Source: Kamptonema formosum PCC 6407
GTDB lineage: Bacteria; Cyanobacteriota; Cyanobacteriia; Cyanobacteriales; Microcoleaceae
DNA length: 64,000 nucleotides
Reading direction: 5' to 3'
Assembly: GCF_000332155.1 (NCBI RefSeq)
Contig: NZ_KB235903.1
Span: 63,166 to 127,165, forward strand
Below are positions 36,335 to 44,658 of the stretch, piece by piece. The notes under the pieces were generated by a model that saw only the letters and a list, made by a program, of their open reading frames with translations, searched no databases and was not told where the DNA came from. Numbering within the stretch: position 1 is the first letter of the stretch; every line of letters begins with the position of its first letter. Both the position numbers and the translations under genes were made by a program.

Positions 36335-36933
36335 TTCTTTATGCTGATATATCCCGGCTGATTTTTAACTCGTTCAATCCAATTTTGAATCGCGGGAAAT
36401 CCTGCTAGATCAAATCCGCCTTCGTCAGCAACGTGAGTATAGGCAAACAAACCGATGTCAGCAATAGTGTAGCGATCGCCTACAAAAAACTGATGCTTTT
36501 CCAAATGCCTTTCCATCACACCTAACGCCGCATAACCAGGTGCGCGTTTTTGATTAAGCGCCTCTCGATATTCATCAGCTTTATTTAAAATCGAAATCCA
36601 AAATCTAGAAGTAGCAATAAAAGGTTCGTGACTGTATTGTTCAAAAAATAACCATTTCATCACTTCTGCGCGTTGAAACTTATCAGTCGGGAAAAAATCA
36701 GTTTCTTCACCCAAGTAAAACATAATCGCATTCGACTCCGCCAGAAATTTACCAGGTTCAATTTCTAAAACAGGAATGCGACCATTAGGATTTTTTAGTA
36801 AAAATTCTGGAGTGCGACTTTCCCCTTTGAGAATATCAACCTCAATGCGTTCAAAAGCAATTCCCAACTGTGTCAAAAGTAGGCGAATTTTGTAGCAATT
36901 GCCAGAAGATGAAAACTCGTACAATCGTAGCAT
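36313..36933 (-). CDS. Glutathione S-transferase family protein
   Basis: From ATG 36933 the protein has 206 residues. The N-terminal thioredoxin-like domain (MLRLYEFSSSGNCYKIRLLL, then NPNGRIPVLEIE and LAESNAIMFYLG) has the serine cluster and the ES motif used to bind glutathione. The C-terminal helical domain ends with the DRYTIADIGLFAYTHVADEGG block. It may conjugate or reduce electrophiles in the cytoplasm. An upstream in-frame ATG at 36996 would add 21 residues made only of a GAAGAAG-type array, so it is rejected as the start. The last residues (KGLGARG) and stop are encoded by the CCCCTAG array. Confidence 0.88.
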   Translation of the reverse strand: MLRLYEFSSSGNCYKIRLLLTQLGIAFERIEVDILKGESRTPEFLLKNPNGRIPVLEIEPGKFLAESNAIMFYLGEETDFFPTDKFQRAEVMKWLFFEQYSHEPFIATSRFWISILNKADEYREALNQKRAPGYAALGVMERHLEKHQFFVGDRYTIADIGLFAYTHVADEGGFDLAGFPAIQNWIERVKNQPGYISIKKGLGARG

Positions 36934-36936
36934 ATA

Positions 36937-36982
36937 GAAGAAGGAAGAAGGAAGAAGGAAGGAAGAAGGAAGAAGGAAGAAG
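36937..36982. repeat. Heptamer array, GAAGAAG/GAAGGAA family
   Basis: Purine-rich tandem GAAGAAG, GAAGGAA units lie immediately upstream of the GST start codon, where the promoter or leader would be. Confidence 0.8.
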
Positions 36983-37117
36983 AATTTATAAAGCAACTAG
37001 CATAGATATTCGTAATATCACCCTCTGGGCGGTATGTCACTACCCAAAGGGCGGCATCACCTAAGTTCTCAAACAAATATTTTTTATGTCATTATCACAA
37101 ATTACTATACTACGATA

Positions 37118-38068
37118 TCACGAATGATGAATATTGTCAAAACCAGCCACTTCTGCCAGAGTGTAAAGCGGTCTACCTTTCACCTCCTCATAAATGCGTC
37201 CTATATATTCGCCTAAAATGCCAATACTGACCAACTGTACCGCACCCAAAAAGAAAATAGCCATTAAAATAGTTGCTAAACCAGTTAATACAGAATGCGG
37301 GTAAAAAACTCGCCAATATAAAACCAAAAGCGCCATAATAATAGAAACAACGGCAGCAAATAAACCCACATAAGTAGATAATCGGAGAGGAACCTTAGAA
37401 AAAGATACCAAACCATTCAAAGCTAATCCTAGAGATTTCGTAAAAGTATACTTAACATCGCCAGCAAAACGAGGATCGCGATCGAATTTAACTGCCGTTT
37501 GTCGAAAACCAATCCAAGCTCGTAATCCCCGAATATAACGATTACGTTCAGGCATTTTATTTAGGACATCAACCACACACCGATCCATCAAACAAAAATC
37601 CCCCGTATCGATAGGAATATCCACATCTGCTAGATGCCGCAAAATGCGATAATATAGATAAGCAGGCATTCGTTTTAACCAGCTTTCTTGGCGACGTTGA
37701 GTCCTTTGAGCGTAAACCACTTGATAACCGAGTCGCCACTGTTCTACCATATCTAAAATTAACTCTGGCGGGTCTTGTAAATCACCATCAAGAATTACGA
37801 CAACTTGACCGCGTGCAAAATTTACGCCAGCCGTAACAGCTATCTGGTGGCCGAAATTACGAGCGAAACTTAGATAACAAATTCGCGAGTCTTTTTGATG
37901 AAGTTCGCGGATTATTGGTAAGGAACGATCGTGGCTACCATCATTGATTAAAATTAACTCAACTGGCCCATCCATTCGCTCCATGACTGTACTGATTCGC
38001 CGATACAATTCAGCGAGGCTTTCCTCCTCGTTATAAATAGGAATTACAAAGGAATATTTAGGGAACAT
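37118..38068 (-). CDS. Membrane glycosyltransferase family 2 (DPM/GtrB/ArnC-like)
   Basis: The 316-residue enzyme has a cytoplasmic GT-A domain and two C-terminal membrane spans (about 235-255 and 268-292). Motifs are PIYNEEESL (9-17), NDGSHD, the sugar-nucleotide DGDLQDPPE block near 93-104, and the QXXRW-like [11 protein letters not shown]. The tail ends EEVKGRPLY, which is typical of bactoprenol- or dolichol-phosphate sugar synthases. It would transfer a sugar from a nucleotide donor to polyprenyl phosphate for later use outside the cytoplasm. It stands alone but fits the polysaccharide theme of 45300-64000. Confidence 0.9.
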   Translation of the reverse strand: MFPKYSFVIPIYNEEESLAELYRRISTVMERMDGPVELILINDGSHDRSLPIIRELHQKDSRICYLSFARNFGHQIAVTAGVNFARGQVVVILDGDLQDPPELILDMVEQWRLGYQVVYAQRTQRRQESWLKRMPAYLYYRILRHLADVDIPIDTGDFCLMDRCVVDVLNKMPERNRYIRGLRAWIGFRQTAVKFDRDPRFAGDVKYTFTKSLGLALNGLVSFSKVPLRLSTYVGLFAAVVSIIMALLVLYWRVFYPHSVLTGLATILMAIFFLGAVQLVSIGILGEYIGRIYEEVKGRPLYTLAEVAGFDNIHHS

Positions 38069-38098
38069 GGTTCATCTCCGGCAAATTACTTACGATCT

Positions 38099-38268
38099 GT
38101 CATTGCGAGCGAAGCGAAGCAATCTCAACACCTTTAGGACTTGTAAAAAAACCATTTTCTCCAAAAAATCGGGGATTTATCCGAGAGATATTGACACAGA
38201 AAAAGGTTTTCGCTCCCCCGTGTGTAAGTCCTGACCTTGCGATTGCTTCGCTTTGCTCGCAATGACAA
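38099..38268. repeat. Nested element: inverted GCGAAGCGAAGC repeats around a MITE
   Basis: TGTCATTGCGAGCGAAGCGA at the left and GATTGCTTCGCTTTGCTCGC at the right are inverted copies of a dispersed repeat. Between them (38136-38232) is a diverged copy of the MITE at 485-583, beginning AGGACTTG and ending GTAAGTCCT. Fragments of the outer family also occur at 15516, 47337 and 58004. Confidence 0.8.
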
Positions 38269-38284
38269 GTATTTAAGTGGACAT

Positions 38285-38355
38285 GATATTACCAATTACC
38301 AGTTACCAATTACCAGTTACCAGTTAACAGTTAACAGTTAACAGTTAACAGTTAT
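38285..38355. repeat. Heptamer array, CCAATTA then GTTAACA family
   Basis: Units of ACCAATT/ACCAGTT grade into four GTTAACA units, directly downstream of the pentapeptide-repeat gene on the minus strand. Confidence 0.8.
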
Positions 38356-38359
38356 AAAT

Positions 38360-39541
38360 TCATCTTCCTAATTTATTAGGAATACCTTCGCAGCCACCGG
38401 GAATGGTTTTTCTAGATTGTTCACCACACCAAGAACAACAATAGTATCTTTGGTCGTCAGATAACCGCTTAACACCTGTGAAATCAGCATTTTCAATGAC
38501 TGCGCCCGTGTTTTTGCCTGTATTGTAATCGGGGATATCGGTGCGACTGCGAGGTGAAGCGGTTTCTACTGAGCCGTAAAATAGGGATGCGCCTTTGAGA
38601 TCGGCTCTGGCGAGGTTCGCGTCGTATAAAATTGTACGGGAAAGGTTAGCTTTCACGAGGTCGCTGCCGCTGAGATTGGCTCTGACGAGGTTGGCTTCGC
38701 TTAAGTCTGTCCAGCGTAAATCCATGTTAGCGAGATCGGCTCCTGCTAACATCACGCCGATTTCGATGACGCGCACGCCGTATTCGCGATCTTCAGCGTA
38801 ACCGCCGTCTCCGTCAAGGATGGGACGACCTAAATGGCGATCGCGCTTAATTGGGGTAACTAATTTAGCTTGGGATAGAAAGCGCATAATTTTGGCTTTG
38901 CCTTCTGCGTCTACACTGCTCATAATGGCAGCGGTGCGACCTTCTGCGATCGCTCTTTCTTGGGGCCAGTCTTCCAAGAATCCCTGTTCGTCTAAAGCTA
39001 AGTCGGAAACGCCTTGAAAATAAGCGTCTATGGTTTGCTGCTGAGTAATTCTATTTTGTTGAATTGTCAAGTCTTTTGAGATCACATATTGTCGCCAAGC
39101 GACGTAAACGCCCAGAATTGCGATCAGAATTTGCCCTAATGCGCCGATCAATTCGCCCAATGCGCCGATCGCATCCCAGTTAATCTGGATGTTAGGGCCG
39201 TCCGGTTCGTTATTGGTACTACTCAGCATCAATAAGCCCACGATTCCCGCTAAAATCCCAAAGCAAGCAACGATCAGAGTGCGCCAGGTGGGGGGGATGA
39301 CTTGCGTCCAGATGTGGCCCCAACTCGGCCAAATGACGCGCAGAGACATGGCGATCGCCGCGATCGCACCGAGTAACCCGATCCAGACGTTATCGTTGGC
39401 CAATCCGATAATCATGGCCGCGATCGCGCCTAGTGTGAAGGCTGAGGCGGACAATTCAGCAGGGGTTTGTTGCGGTGGTTTGAGTTCAGGAGGTGTCGGC
39501 TTGGGAGTTATCGGTTTGTTTGGTTTGGAAGCCACGAGCAC
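38360..39541 (-). CDS. Membrane protein with pentapeptide repeats
   Basis: The 393-residue protein has a proline-rich N-terminus (PKPTPPELKPPQQTP). Hydrophobic segments follow at about 33-70 and 85-105, with another at about 130-150. A soluble region comes next, then about ten A(N/D)LXX pentapeptide units near 275-325 (ADLANMDLRW, ANLVRANLSG, ANLARADLKG), which form a right-handed beta-helix. The tail has a CC-SWC cysteine cluster. Pentapeptide domains usually serve as binding or scaffold surfaces. It is divergent, about 80 bp away, from the truncated ATPase gene at 39626. Confidence 0.82.
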   Translation of the reverse strand: MLVASKPNKPITPKPTPPELKPPQQTPAELSASAFTLGAIAAMIIGLANDNVWIGLLGAIAAIAMSLRVIWPSWGHIWTQVIPPTWRTLIVACFGILAGIVGLLMLSSTNNEPDGPNIQINWDAIGALGELIGALGQILIAILGVYVAWRQYVISKDLTIQQNRITQQQTIDAYFQGVSDLALDEQGFLEDWPQERAIAEGRTAAIMSSVDAEGKAKIMRFLSQAKLVTPIKRDRHLGRPILDGDGGYAEDREYGVRVIEIGVMLAGADLANMDLRWTDLSEANLVRANLSGSDLVKANLSRTILYDANLARADLKGASLFYGSVETASPRSRTDIPDYNTGKNTGAVIENADFTGVKRLSDDQRYYCCSWCGEQSRKTIPGGCEGIPNKLGR

Positions 39542-39625
39542 CCCTTCTTCTGAGGGGACATTGGCGGCGTTACCGTTGGGACTTTCTGCAATATTAACAT
39601 TTTATTTGCGATTGCAGTTCAGTTG

Positions 39626-40582
39626 ATGGAGAAAGCAGAAACGCAAAAAATTAATATTAACAAATCTATTAAAGATAAATTTTATGAATGGTTTGCCACT
39701 CGTACCAAAACTAAACTCGATGAGATTAAAGCTGAATCAAGTGCCGGCTTTGACTTGTTAGGTATCATTAAAGGTAAATTGCAAGCAGATGCAGTAACTA
39801 GAACCGAGATTAAGGAAGAATTAGGAAAAAACTTTGCCGATCTTATCGGGCGAATCAATGAAATCGCCGTTGCGATTGAGAACTCAGTTAATAAAGACAT
39901 ACTTGTGATTATTGATGATTTAGACAAGTTGGATTTAGCTTTAATAGGAAATATTTATAGAGACAATATTAAGGCGTTACTTTCGCCACAATTTCGGGTG
40001 ATTTTTACGATTCCGATTGCAGTAGTTAGAAACATCAATTTGCGGTCAACAATCAGTACAGAGACAGACAACAAAATTCAAATCATGCCTGTTTCTAAAC
40101 TCTTTGCCAAAGGAGAAAATAGGCAACTTAACCCTATAGCTCTTGAGCAAACTAATCTTCTGTTCTTGGATATTTTGCAAAAGCGCCTTTCTTCTAGATT
40201 GATAGAACCGGAAATAGCGCAACAGATCGTTTTTAAAAGTGGCGGCGTGTTGCGAGAGATGATCCGCATCGCGAATAAATGTTGTGAAGAATGTTTGTTG
40301 TTAATTGAGGAAAAACCGTCTCGCCAAGATATCAAAATTAATCAGGAAATCCTCAACCGTTCGTTAACTGAGTTGCGTCTCGAATTTACCGCCGGTTTAG
40401 GCAAAGTTGAGTTTGAGATATTAACTGCCACTTACAAAAACTATGAACCTGACGACTCAAACAATACAAACTTTTTAGACTTGCTACACGGCTTATATGT
40501 GTTAGAATATAGAAATGATGATTTATGGTATGATATCCACCCCATCGTCTGCGACCTCTTGAAGCGTCGGGGATTAATTTGA
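39626..40582 (+). CDS. AAA/STAND-type ATPase lacking its N-terminal P-loop
   Basis: From ATG 39626 the protein has 318 residues. It contains a charged block (NKSIKDKFYEWFATRTKTKLDEIK), SAGFDLLGIIKGKLQADAV, a Walker B strand ILVIIDDLDKLDL (about 91-103), a sensor strand FRVIFTIPIAVV and a winged-helix-like C-terminus. I know this family as cyanobacterial proteins with an added N-terminal region of 100 or more residues carrying a GHRGSGKST P-loop. That region is missing here. The reading frame is open upstream only to a TGA near 39552. The gene may be 5'-truncated, or a TTG at 39623 may be used. Its stop lies 2 bp before the next start, so the two are coupled. Confidence 0.75.
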   Translation: MEKAETQKININKSIKDKFYEWFATRTKTKLDEIKAESSAGFDLLGIIKGKLQADAVTRTEIKEELGKNFADLIGRINEIAVAIENSVNKDILVIIDDLDKLDLALIGNIYRDNIKALLSPQFRVIFTIPIAVVRNINLRSTISTETDNKIQIMPVSKLFAKGENRQLNPIALEQTNLLFLDILQKRLSSRLIEPEIAQQIVFKSGGVLREMIRIANKCCEECLLLIEEKPSRQDIKINQEILNRSLTELRLEFTAGLGKVEFEILTATYKNYEPDDSNNTNFLDLLHGLYVLEYRNDDLWYDIHPIVCDLLKRRGLI

Positions 40583-40584
40583 TT

Positions 40585-42546
40585 ATGCCAGAAGATTTTT
40601 TAGAAGATAAAATTGACAACGAAAAAAGCTATCGCCAGTTATTAGTATCGATCAAGGCGAGTCAGGGAATTTTATCGGTACTGGTTGCTGTTTGCGATGA
40701 TATCAACTTTCGAGAAAGCCTGATTAGGCGTTACGAAGGGGAACTGGAAAAATGGAATATTCGCCCCTATCGATTGAGACTTGCCAGAGGGGAACCTAGT
40801 TTGAGAAGTGCCATTGCTAACCAGGTAGAGATAGATGAGTATTTGCAACAGCGAGGTAGGTCAGTTTTAACGGTTGTTGGTGCTGAAGATTTATCCTTTT
40901 TGAGTAGAAATTCTGAGCGATCGGAACAAGATAAATTTTTTGGTTATCTCCAGTGGACGCGGGAAGGATTGCGGGCTTTTCCTTTTCCTATTGTCTTGTG
41001 GATTACTAATGATATTTTTGGCAAAATTAACAGAAGAGCACCGGATTTTTGGAGTTGGCGGAAAGGAGTTTTTCGGTTTGAAGCTATCAAAGTTAGTCTA
41101 GTTGCAGTGACAGGATCTATAGCGGTAATAGGTGAAGATGTATCGAAAGATTCTAGTTTATCTAATTTTAATCAAAATGACTTTTTATTATCCCTAGAAG
41201 ATTTGCAAGGATTAATTGAACAAACCCGGAGTAGAAATGGTGATAAAGATCCTAAGTTGGCAGGTTTGTATAGTCGGATAGCGCAGGTGTATGAAGCTAG
41301 ATTGGATCGAGGAGAATCGGAAGATTATCGAAAAGAGAGAGAATTGGCGATCGCGTATTTGTATCAAGCTATTGAACTGCAAAAAGAGTTTGGATTAAAG
41401 TTTGATTTAGTGGGTAGTTTGAATCGAGTGGGATTGATTTTTCAAGTTGAAGGGAGGTTTAAAGAAGCAATTGAACTACATCGGGAAGCGTTGGCAATTT
41501 CACAGGAAATACGCGATCGGCAAGGTGAAGCTACTTCCTATAGAGGTTTAGGCAATGCTTACAGTTCCCTCAGAAAATACCAGCAAGCGATACATTTCTA
41601 TCAGCAATCTCTGGAAATTTCACAGGAAATCGGCGATCGCCGAGGTGACGCTAGTTCCCTCAATGGTTTAGGCAATGCTTACAGTTCCCTCGGAGAATAC
41701 CAGCAAGCAATACAGTTCCATCAGCAATCTCTGGAAATTGAACGGGAAATCGGCAATTGCCAAGGTGAAGCTAGTTCCCTCACTAATTTAGGCATTGTTT
41801 ACCAATCCCTCAGACAATACCAGCAAGCGATACAGTTCCATCAGCAATCTCTGGAAATTTCACAGGAAATCGGCGATCTTCAAGGTGAAGCTAATTCCCT
41901 TGGCAATTTAGGCAATGTTTATGACTCCCTCGGAGAATACCAGCAAGCGATAAAGTTCCATCAGCAATCTCTGGAAATTGCACGGCAAATTGGCGATCGC
42001 AGAAGTGAAGCTATTTCCCTCAATAATTTAGGTAATGCTCACAACTCGCTCGAAAAATACCAGCAAGCGATACAGTTCCATCAGCAATCTCTGGAACTTG
42101 CACAGGAAATACGCGATTGCGAAATTAAATATGCCGATCTGTGCAATATTGGCAATTGTCACCGATTTTTAAAGGAATACCCGCAAGCGATTAATTACTA
42201 TCAACAAGCGCTAGTAATTTTACGGGAAAAATGCGATCGCAAAGGTGAAGCCAATATCCTTCAATGTCTAGCTGCATCGTATTATCAGACTGGCAAAATT
42301 AAAGAAGCATTTGCAGCCGCTTCCCAAGCAGTTCAGATATTAATGGAAATTGCTACATCTCTAGATGATTACCCTTTCCCCAAGTGGATAAAATCAGCGA
42401 TTAAATTTGCACAACGAGGTAAATGGCAAATTGCCTTGTGCTTTGTTGCGGGGTTGATGGCCTTTCCTTTGGTTCCGTTTGTTATAGTTGCATTTGTAGC
42501 CTTGACAATATGGCGGCTAATCCACCCTAAACTGAATCGACATTGA
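40585..42546 (+). CDS. TPR protein with N-terminal ATPase-associated domain and membrane tail
   Basis: The protein has 653 residues from ATG 40585, two bases after the preceding stop. Residues 1-200 form a globular domain (SIKASQGILSVLVAVCDD, GEPSLRSAIANQV, FFGYLQWTREGLRAFPFPIVLWITN, DFWSWRKGVFRF) that resembles a nucleotide-free ATPase-like fold. Residues 215-600 hold eight or so TPR units of the kinesin-light-chain kind, six of them 40 residues long and very alike in DNA. The end has two hydrophobic stretches (WQIALCFVAGLMAFPLVPF and VIVAFVALTIWRL). It likely relays a signal from, or is loaded by, the coupled ATPase. The function is unknown. Confidence 0.82.
   Translation: MPEDFLEDKIDNEKSYRQLLVSIKASQGILSVLVAVCDDINFRESLIRRYEGELEKWNIRPYRLRLARGEPSLRSAIANQVEIDEYLQQRGRSVLTVVGAEDLSFLSRNSERSEQDKFFGYLQWTREGLRAFPFPIVLWITNDIFGKINRRAPDFWSWRKGVFRFEAIKVSLVAVTGSIAVIGEDVSKDSSLSNFNQNDFLLSLEDLQGLIEQTRSRNGDKDPKLAGLYSRIAQVYEARLDRGESEDYRKERELAIAYLYQAIELQKEFGLKFDLVGSLNRVGLIFQVEGRFKEAIELHREALAISQEIRDRQGEATSYRGLGNAYSSLRKYQQAIHFYQQSLEISQEIGDRRGDASSLNGLGNAYSSLGEYQQAIQFHQQSLEIEREIGNCQGEASSLTNLGIVYQSLRQYQQAIQFHQQSLEISQEIGDLQGEANSLGNLGNVYDSLGEYQQAIKFHQQSLEIARQIGDRRSEAISLNNLGNAHNSLEKYQQAIQFHQQSLELAQEIRDCEIKYADLCNIGNCHRFLKEYPQAINYYQQALVILREKCDRKGEANILQCLAASYYQTGKIKEAFAAASQAVQILMEIATSLDDYPFPKWIKSAIKFAQRGKWQIALCFVAGLMAFPLVPFVIVAFVALTIWRLIHPKLNRH
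41508..42227 (+). repeat. Homogenised 120-bp TPR repeats
   Basis: The string CAGCAAGCGATACA or a close variant starts at 41581, 41701, 41821, 41941 and 42061, with a more diverged copy at 42181. Spacing is exactly 120 bp. The near identity of DNA, not just protein, implies recent duplication or gene conversion of TPR units. Confidence 0.9.
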
Positions 42547-42579
42547 AGTAAAATAAAACATCTCCACAGATTTTAAGCT

Positions 42580-42789
42580 ATGAACACAAAACTCATTGAA
42601 TCCCTAGTACAAATCATCGAAACACTCTCAGAAGAGGAGAAATTGCTAATAAAAGCTAAATTATTTAGTAACATTCCCTATCCTTCAACTTCGGAAATAA
42701 CCCAGTTAGCCCAAAGCGGAGGAGCATTTCAATTTCTGCACGATGAGCCTGATGTTTATACTCTTGAAGATGGAGAAACAATGAAGTAA
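42580..42789 (+). CDS. Small protein upstream of the retropepsin-like gene
   Basis: The 69-residue acidic protein starts MNTKLIESLVQIIETLSEEEKLLIKAKLF, a helical region. It ends with FLHDEPDVYTLEDGETMK. It lies 33 bp after the TPR gene and 38 bp before the retropepsin-like gene, on the same strand. Size and acidity resemble the small partner of a two-gene module such as an antitoxin or an adaptor, but no fold is recognised. The pairing with the protease is the only clue to its role. Confidence 0.65.
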   Translation: MNTKLIESLVQIIETLSEEEKLLIKAKLFSNIPYPSTSEITQLAQSGGAFQFLHDEPDVYTLEDGETMK

Positions 42790-42827
42790 AATAGAAAAAT
42801 CACACCAATTTAAAGAGGTGAAATAAA

Positions 42828-43283
42828 ATGACACTTGTACTGCCGAACTTAAAAGACAAACAAATGGGTCAAGTTCTCACCATAATAACTGTCACCAATC
42901 GCATCGATCGAGTCCTAGCCGATCGCGGCTTCATTTCCCATGATGAAATCCGCACTATGACACTCGATCGAGTCCTAGTTGATACGGGCGCAACATTACT
43001 CTCCTTACCCGCTCATATTATCAGTCAGCTAGGTTTAATTCAAGTAGGAGAAAGGGATGTAGAAACATCTGCTGGCATCAAAAAAGGTCGAATCTTTGCT
43101 GATGTCGAACTTTTTGTAGAAGGGAGAGAAGGCAGATTTGATTGTTTAGAACTGCCGGAAGGAGTGAATGCGGTTTTGTTAGGTGTCACTCCCTTAGAAA
43201 TATTAGGTTTAGAACCCGATTTAAAAAATCAAAGGCTGCGGGTATTGCCGATGAATGAAGAGCAAACATATTTGATGGTATAA
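42828..43283 (+). CDS. Retropepsin-like aspartic protease
   Basis: The 151-residue protein has the active-site motif VLVDTGAT (Asp52-Thr-Gly) followed by LLSLPAHIISQLGL. An SAGIKKGRIFADVELFVEG flap-like region comes next. The conserved ending is LLGVTPLEILGLEPD, where the hydrophobic-hydrophobic-Gly pattern supports a single-domain retropepsin fold. Such enzymes work as homodimers, each chain giving one catalytic Asp. A good ribosome-binding site (AAAGAGGTGA) precedes ATG 42828. It ends an apparent four-gene run beginning with the truncated ATPase. The substrate is unknown. Confidence 0.85.
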   Translation: MTLVLPNLKDKQMGQVLTIITVTNRIDRVLADRGFISHDEIRTMTLDRVLVDTGATLLSLPAHIISQLGLIQVGERDVETSAGIKKGRIFADVELFVEGREGRFDCLELPEGVNAVLLGVTPLEILGLEPDLKNQRLRVLPMNEEQTYLMV

Positions 43284-43294
43284 TCTTAAAATTG

Positions 43295-43400
43295 GGCGAT
43301 TAAAATCGCGGCTACACAAGCAAAGTCCGCCTACGCGGACTGATAGAAATTTCAACCCGCGTAGGCGGGTTTCGTCTGTGTAGACGCGGTTTCAACCGCC
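43295..43400. repeat. Hairpin element (GTCCGCCTACG family), copy 2
   Basis: GGCGATTAAAATCGCGGC, GTCCGCCTACGCGGAC, CAACCCGCGTAGGCGGGTT and GACGCGGTTTCAACCGCC follow in order, matching the copy at 20119-20246. Two stems can form inside a longer outer pairing. Confidence 0.75.
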
Positions 43401-43524
43401 AACAAATATAAATAAATTAATTCAATAATTTACTAAGAAAAGCCAAGAGCAAGAACTAACAAAAGCCAAGAGCAAAAACATGATAATATACCTCCATAAA
43501 GAAAGACTAAAATAACTGCTGACT

Positions 43525-44658
43525 ATGGTAAGGAATGGCATAGGGATTCGCACGGCTCAAGCGCGTTCAGAGCGCATAGTCGGTCAAATTCATGTTTACG
43601 ACGGCGCTAGTAAAGGCAAATCTCAGGCCGCCTTGGGCGTAGTTTTGCGCTCTATTGGCTTGGGCATCAATTCTGACTCCCCCACAAGAGTTTTACTGCT
43701 GCGGTTTCTGAAAGGGCCGGGGCGCTCCTATGATGAAGATGGGGCAATAGAAGCTTTACAACGGGGCTTTCCCCATTTAATAGACCAAGTGCGTACTGGC
43801 AGAGCAGAATATTTCGGCTCCAAAGAAATTACCCGCTTTGATAGATTAGAGGCTCAGCGGGGGTGGGACGTGGCAAAAGGCGCGATCGCATCAGATTTAT
43901 ACTCAGTTGTAGTTCTCGACGAAATTAACCCCGTCTTAGACCTCGGTTTACTGCCCATCGAAGAAATAGTTAATACCCTCAAACACAAATCCGAACACTT
44001 AGAAATTATCGCCACAGGTAGGGCCGCCCCCCAAGCACTGCTAGATATCGCCGACTTGCACTCAGAAATGAAGGCCCACCATCACCCCGCCGCCGCAGCT
44101 AGCGGCATTACAGGGATCGAGATTTACACCGGCGCTGGTAAAGGCAAATCTACTAGCGCCCTCGGTAAAGCTTTACAGGCCATCGGTAGAGGCATTAGCC
44201 AAGATCAATCCCATCGTGTATTAATTATGCAGTGGCTCAAAGGGGGGACAGGCTATACAGAAGATGCCGCGATCGCAGCCTTGCGACAGATATATCCTTA
44301 TTTAGTAGATCATCAACGTTGCGGCCGAGATGCGATCGTTTGGCGCGGACAGCAACAAGAGCTAGACTATGTAGAAGCCGAGCGCGGTTGGGAAATAGCT
44401 AGAGCTGCGATCGCATCTGGCTTATATAAAACTATCATCCTCGACGAACTCAACCCCACCGTTGACCTCGAACTCTTACCCGTAGAACCCATAGTCGAAG
44501 CCCTACTCCGAAAACCCCGCGATACAGAAATCATTATCACCGGGCGCTGCTACAAACCCCACGCTTATTTTGACCTAGCCAGCGTCCACTCCGAAGTTTT
44601 CTGTCACAAACATTATGGCGATCGCGGAGTAGAATTAAAGCGCGGCGTAGACTTTTAA
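43525..44658 (+). CDS. Double CobA/CobO-type corrinoid adenosyltransferase-like protein
   Basis: The 377-residue protein is two P-loop domains of the CobA/BtuR/CobO family in tandem. Each has a P-loop, a FLKG or WLKG block and a LDEINP/LDELNP motif. Domain 1 has GASKGKS (27-33) and domain 2 GAGKGKS (203-209). Single-domain relatives of about 190-200 residues add adenosyl to cob(I)alamin or its precursors and act as dimers. Here one chain could form the dimer. Domain 1 has a Ser in the P-loop where Gly is usual, so the halves may differ in activity. No other cobalamin gene is adjacent. Confidence 0.85.
   Translation: MVRNGIGIRTAQARSERIVGQIHVYDGASKGKSQAALGVVLRSIGLGINSDSPTRVLLLRFLKGPGRSYDEDGAIEALQRGFPHLIDQVRTGRAEYFGSKEITRFDRLEAQRGWDVAKGAIASDLYSVVVLDEINPVLDLGLLPIEEIVNTLKHKSEHLEIIATGRAAPQALLDIADLHSEMKAHHHPAAAASGITGIEIYTGAGKGKSTSALGKALQAIGRGISQDQSHRVLIMQWLKGGTGYTEDAAIAALRQIYPYLVDHQRCGRDAIVWRGQQQELDYVEAERGWEIARAAIASGLYKTIILDELNPTVDLELLPVEPIVEALLRKPRDTEIIITGRCYKPHAYFDLASVHSEVFCHKHYGDRGVELKRGVDF

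Noticed and set aside
36934-36996. N-terminal extension of the GST (21 residues)
   Set aside because: The extension is only the translation of a GAAGAAG-type array, and family alignment begins at MLRLYEF.
43295-43400. Possible CRISPR repeat or tRNA
   Set aside because: It forms stems but has no regular spacers, acceptor stem or anticodon arm; it matches another dispersed copy at 20119.
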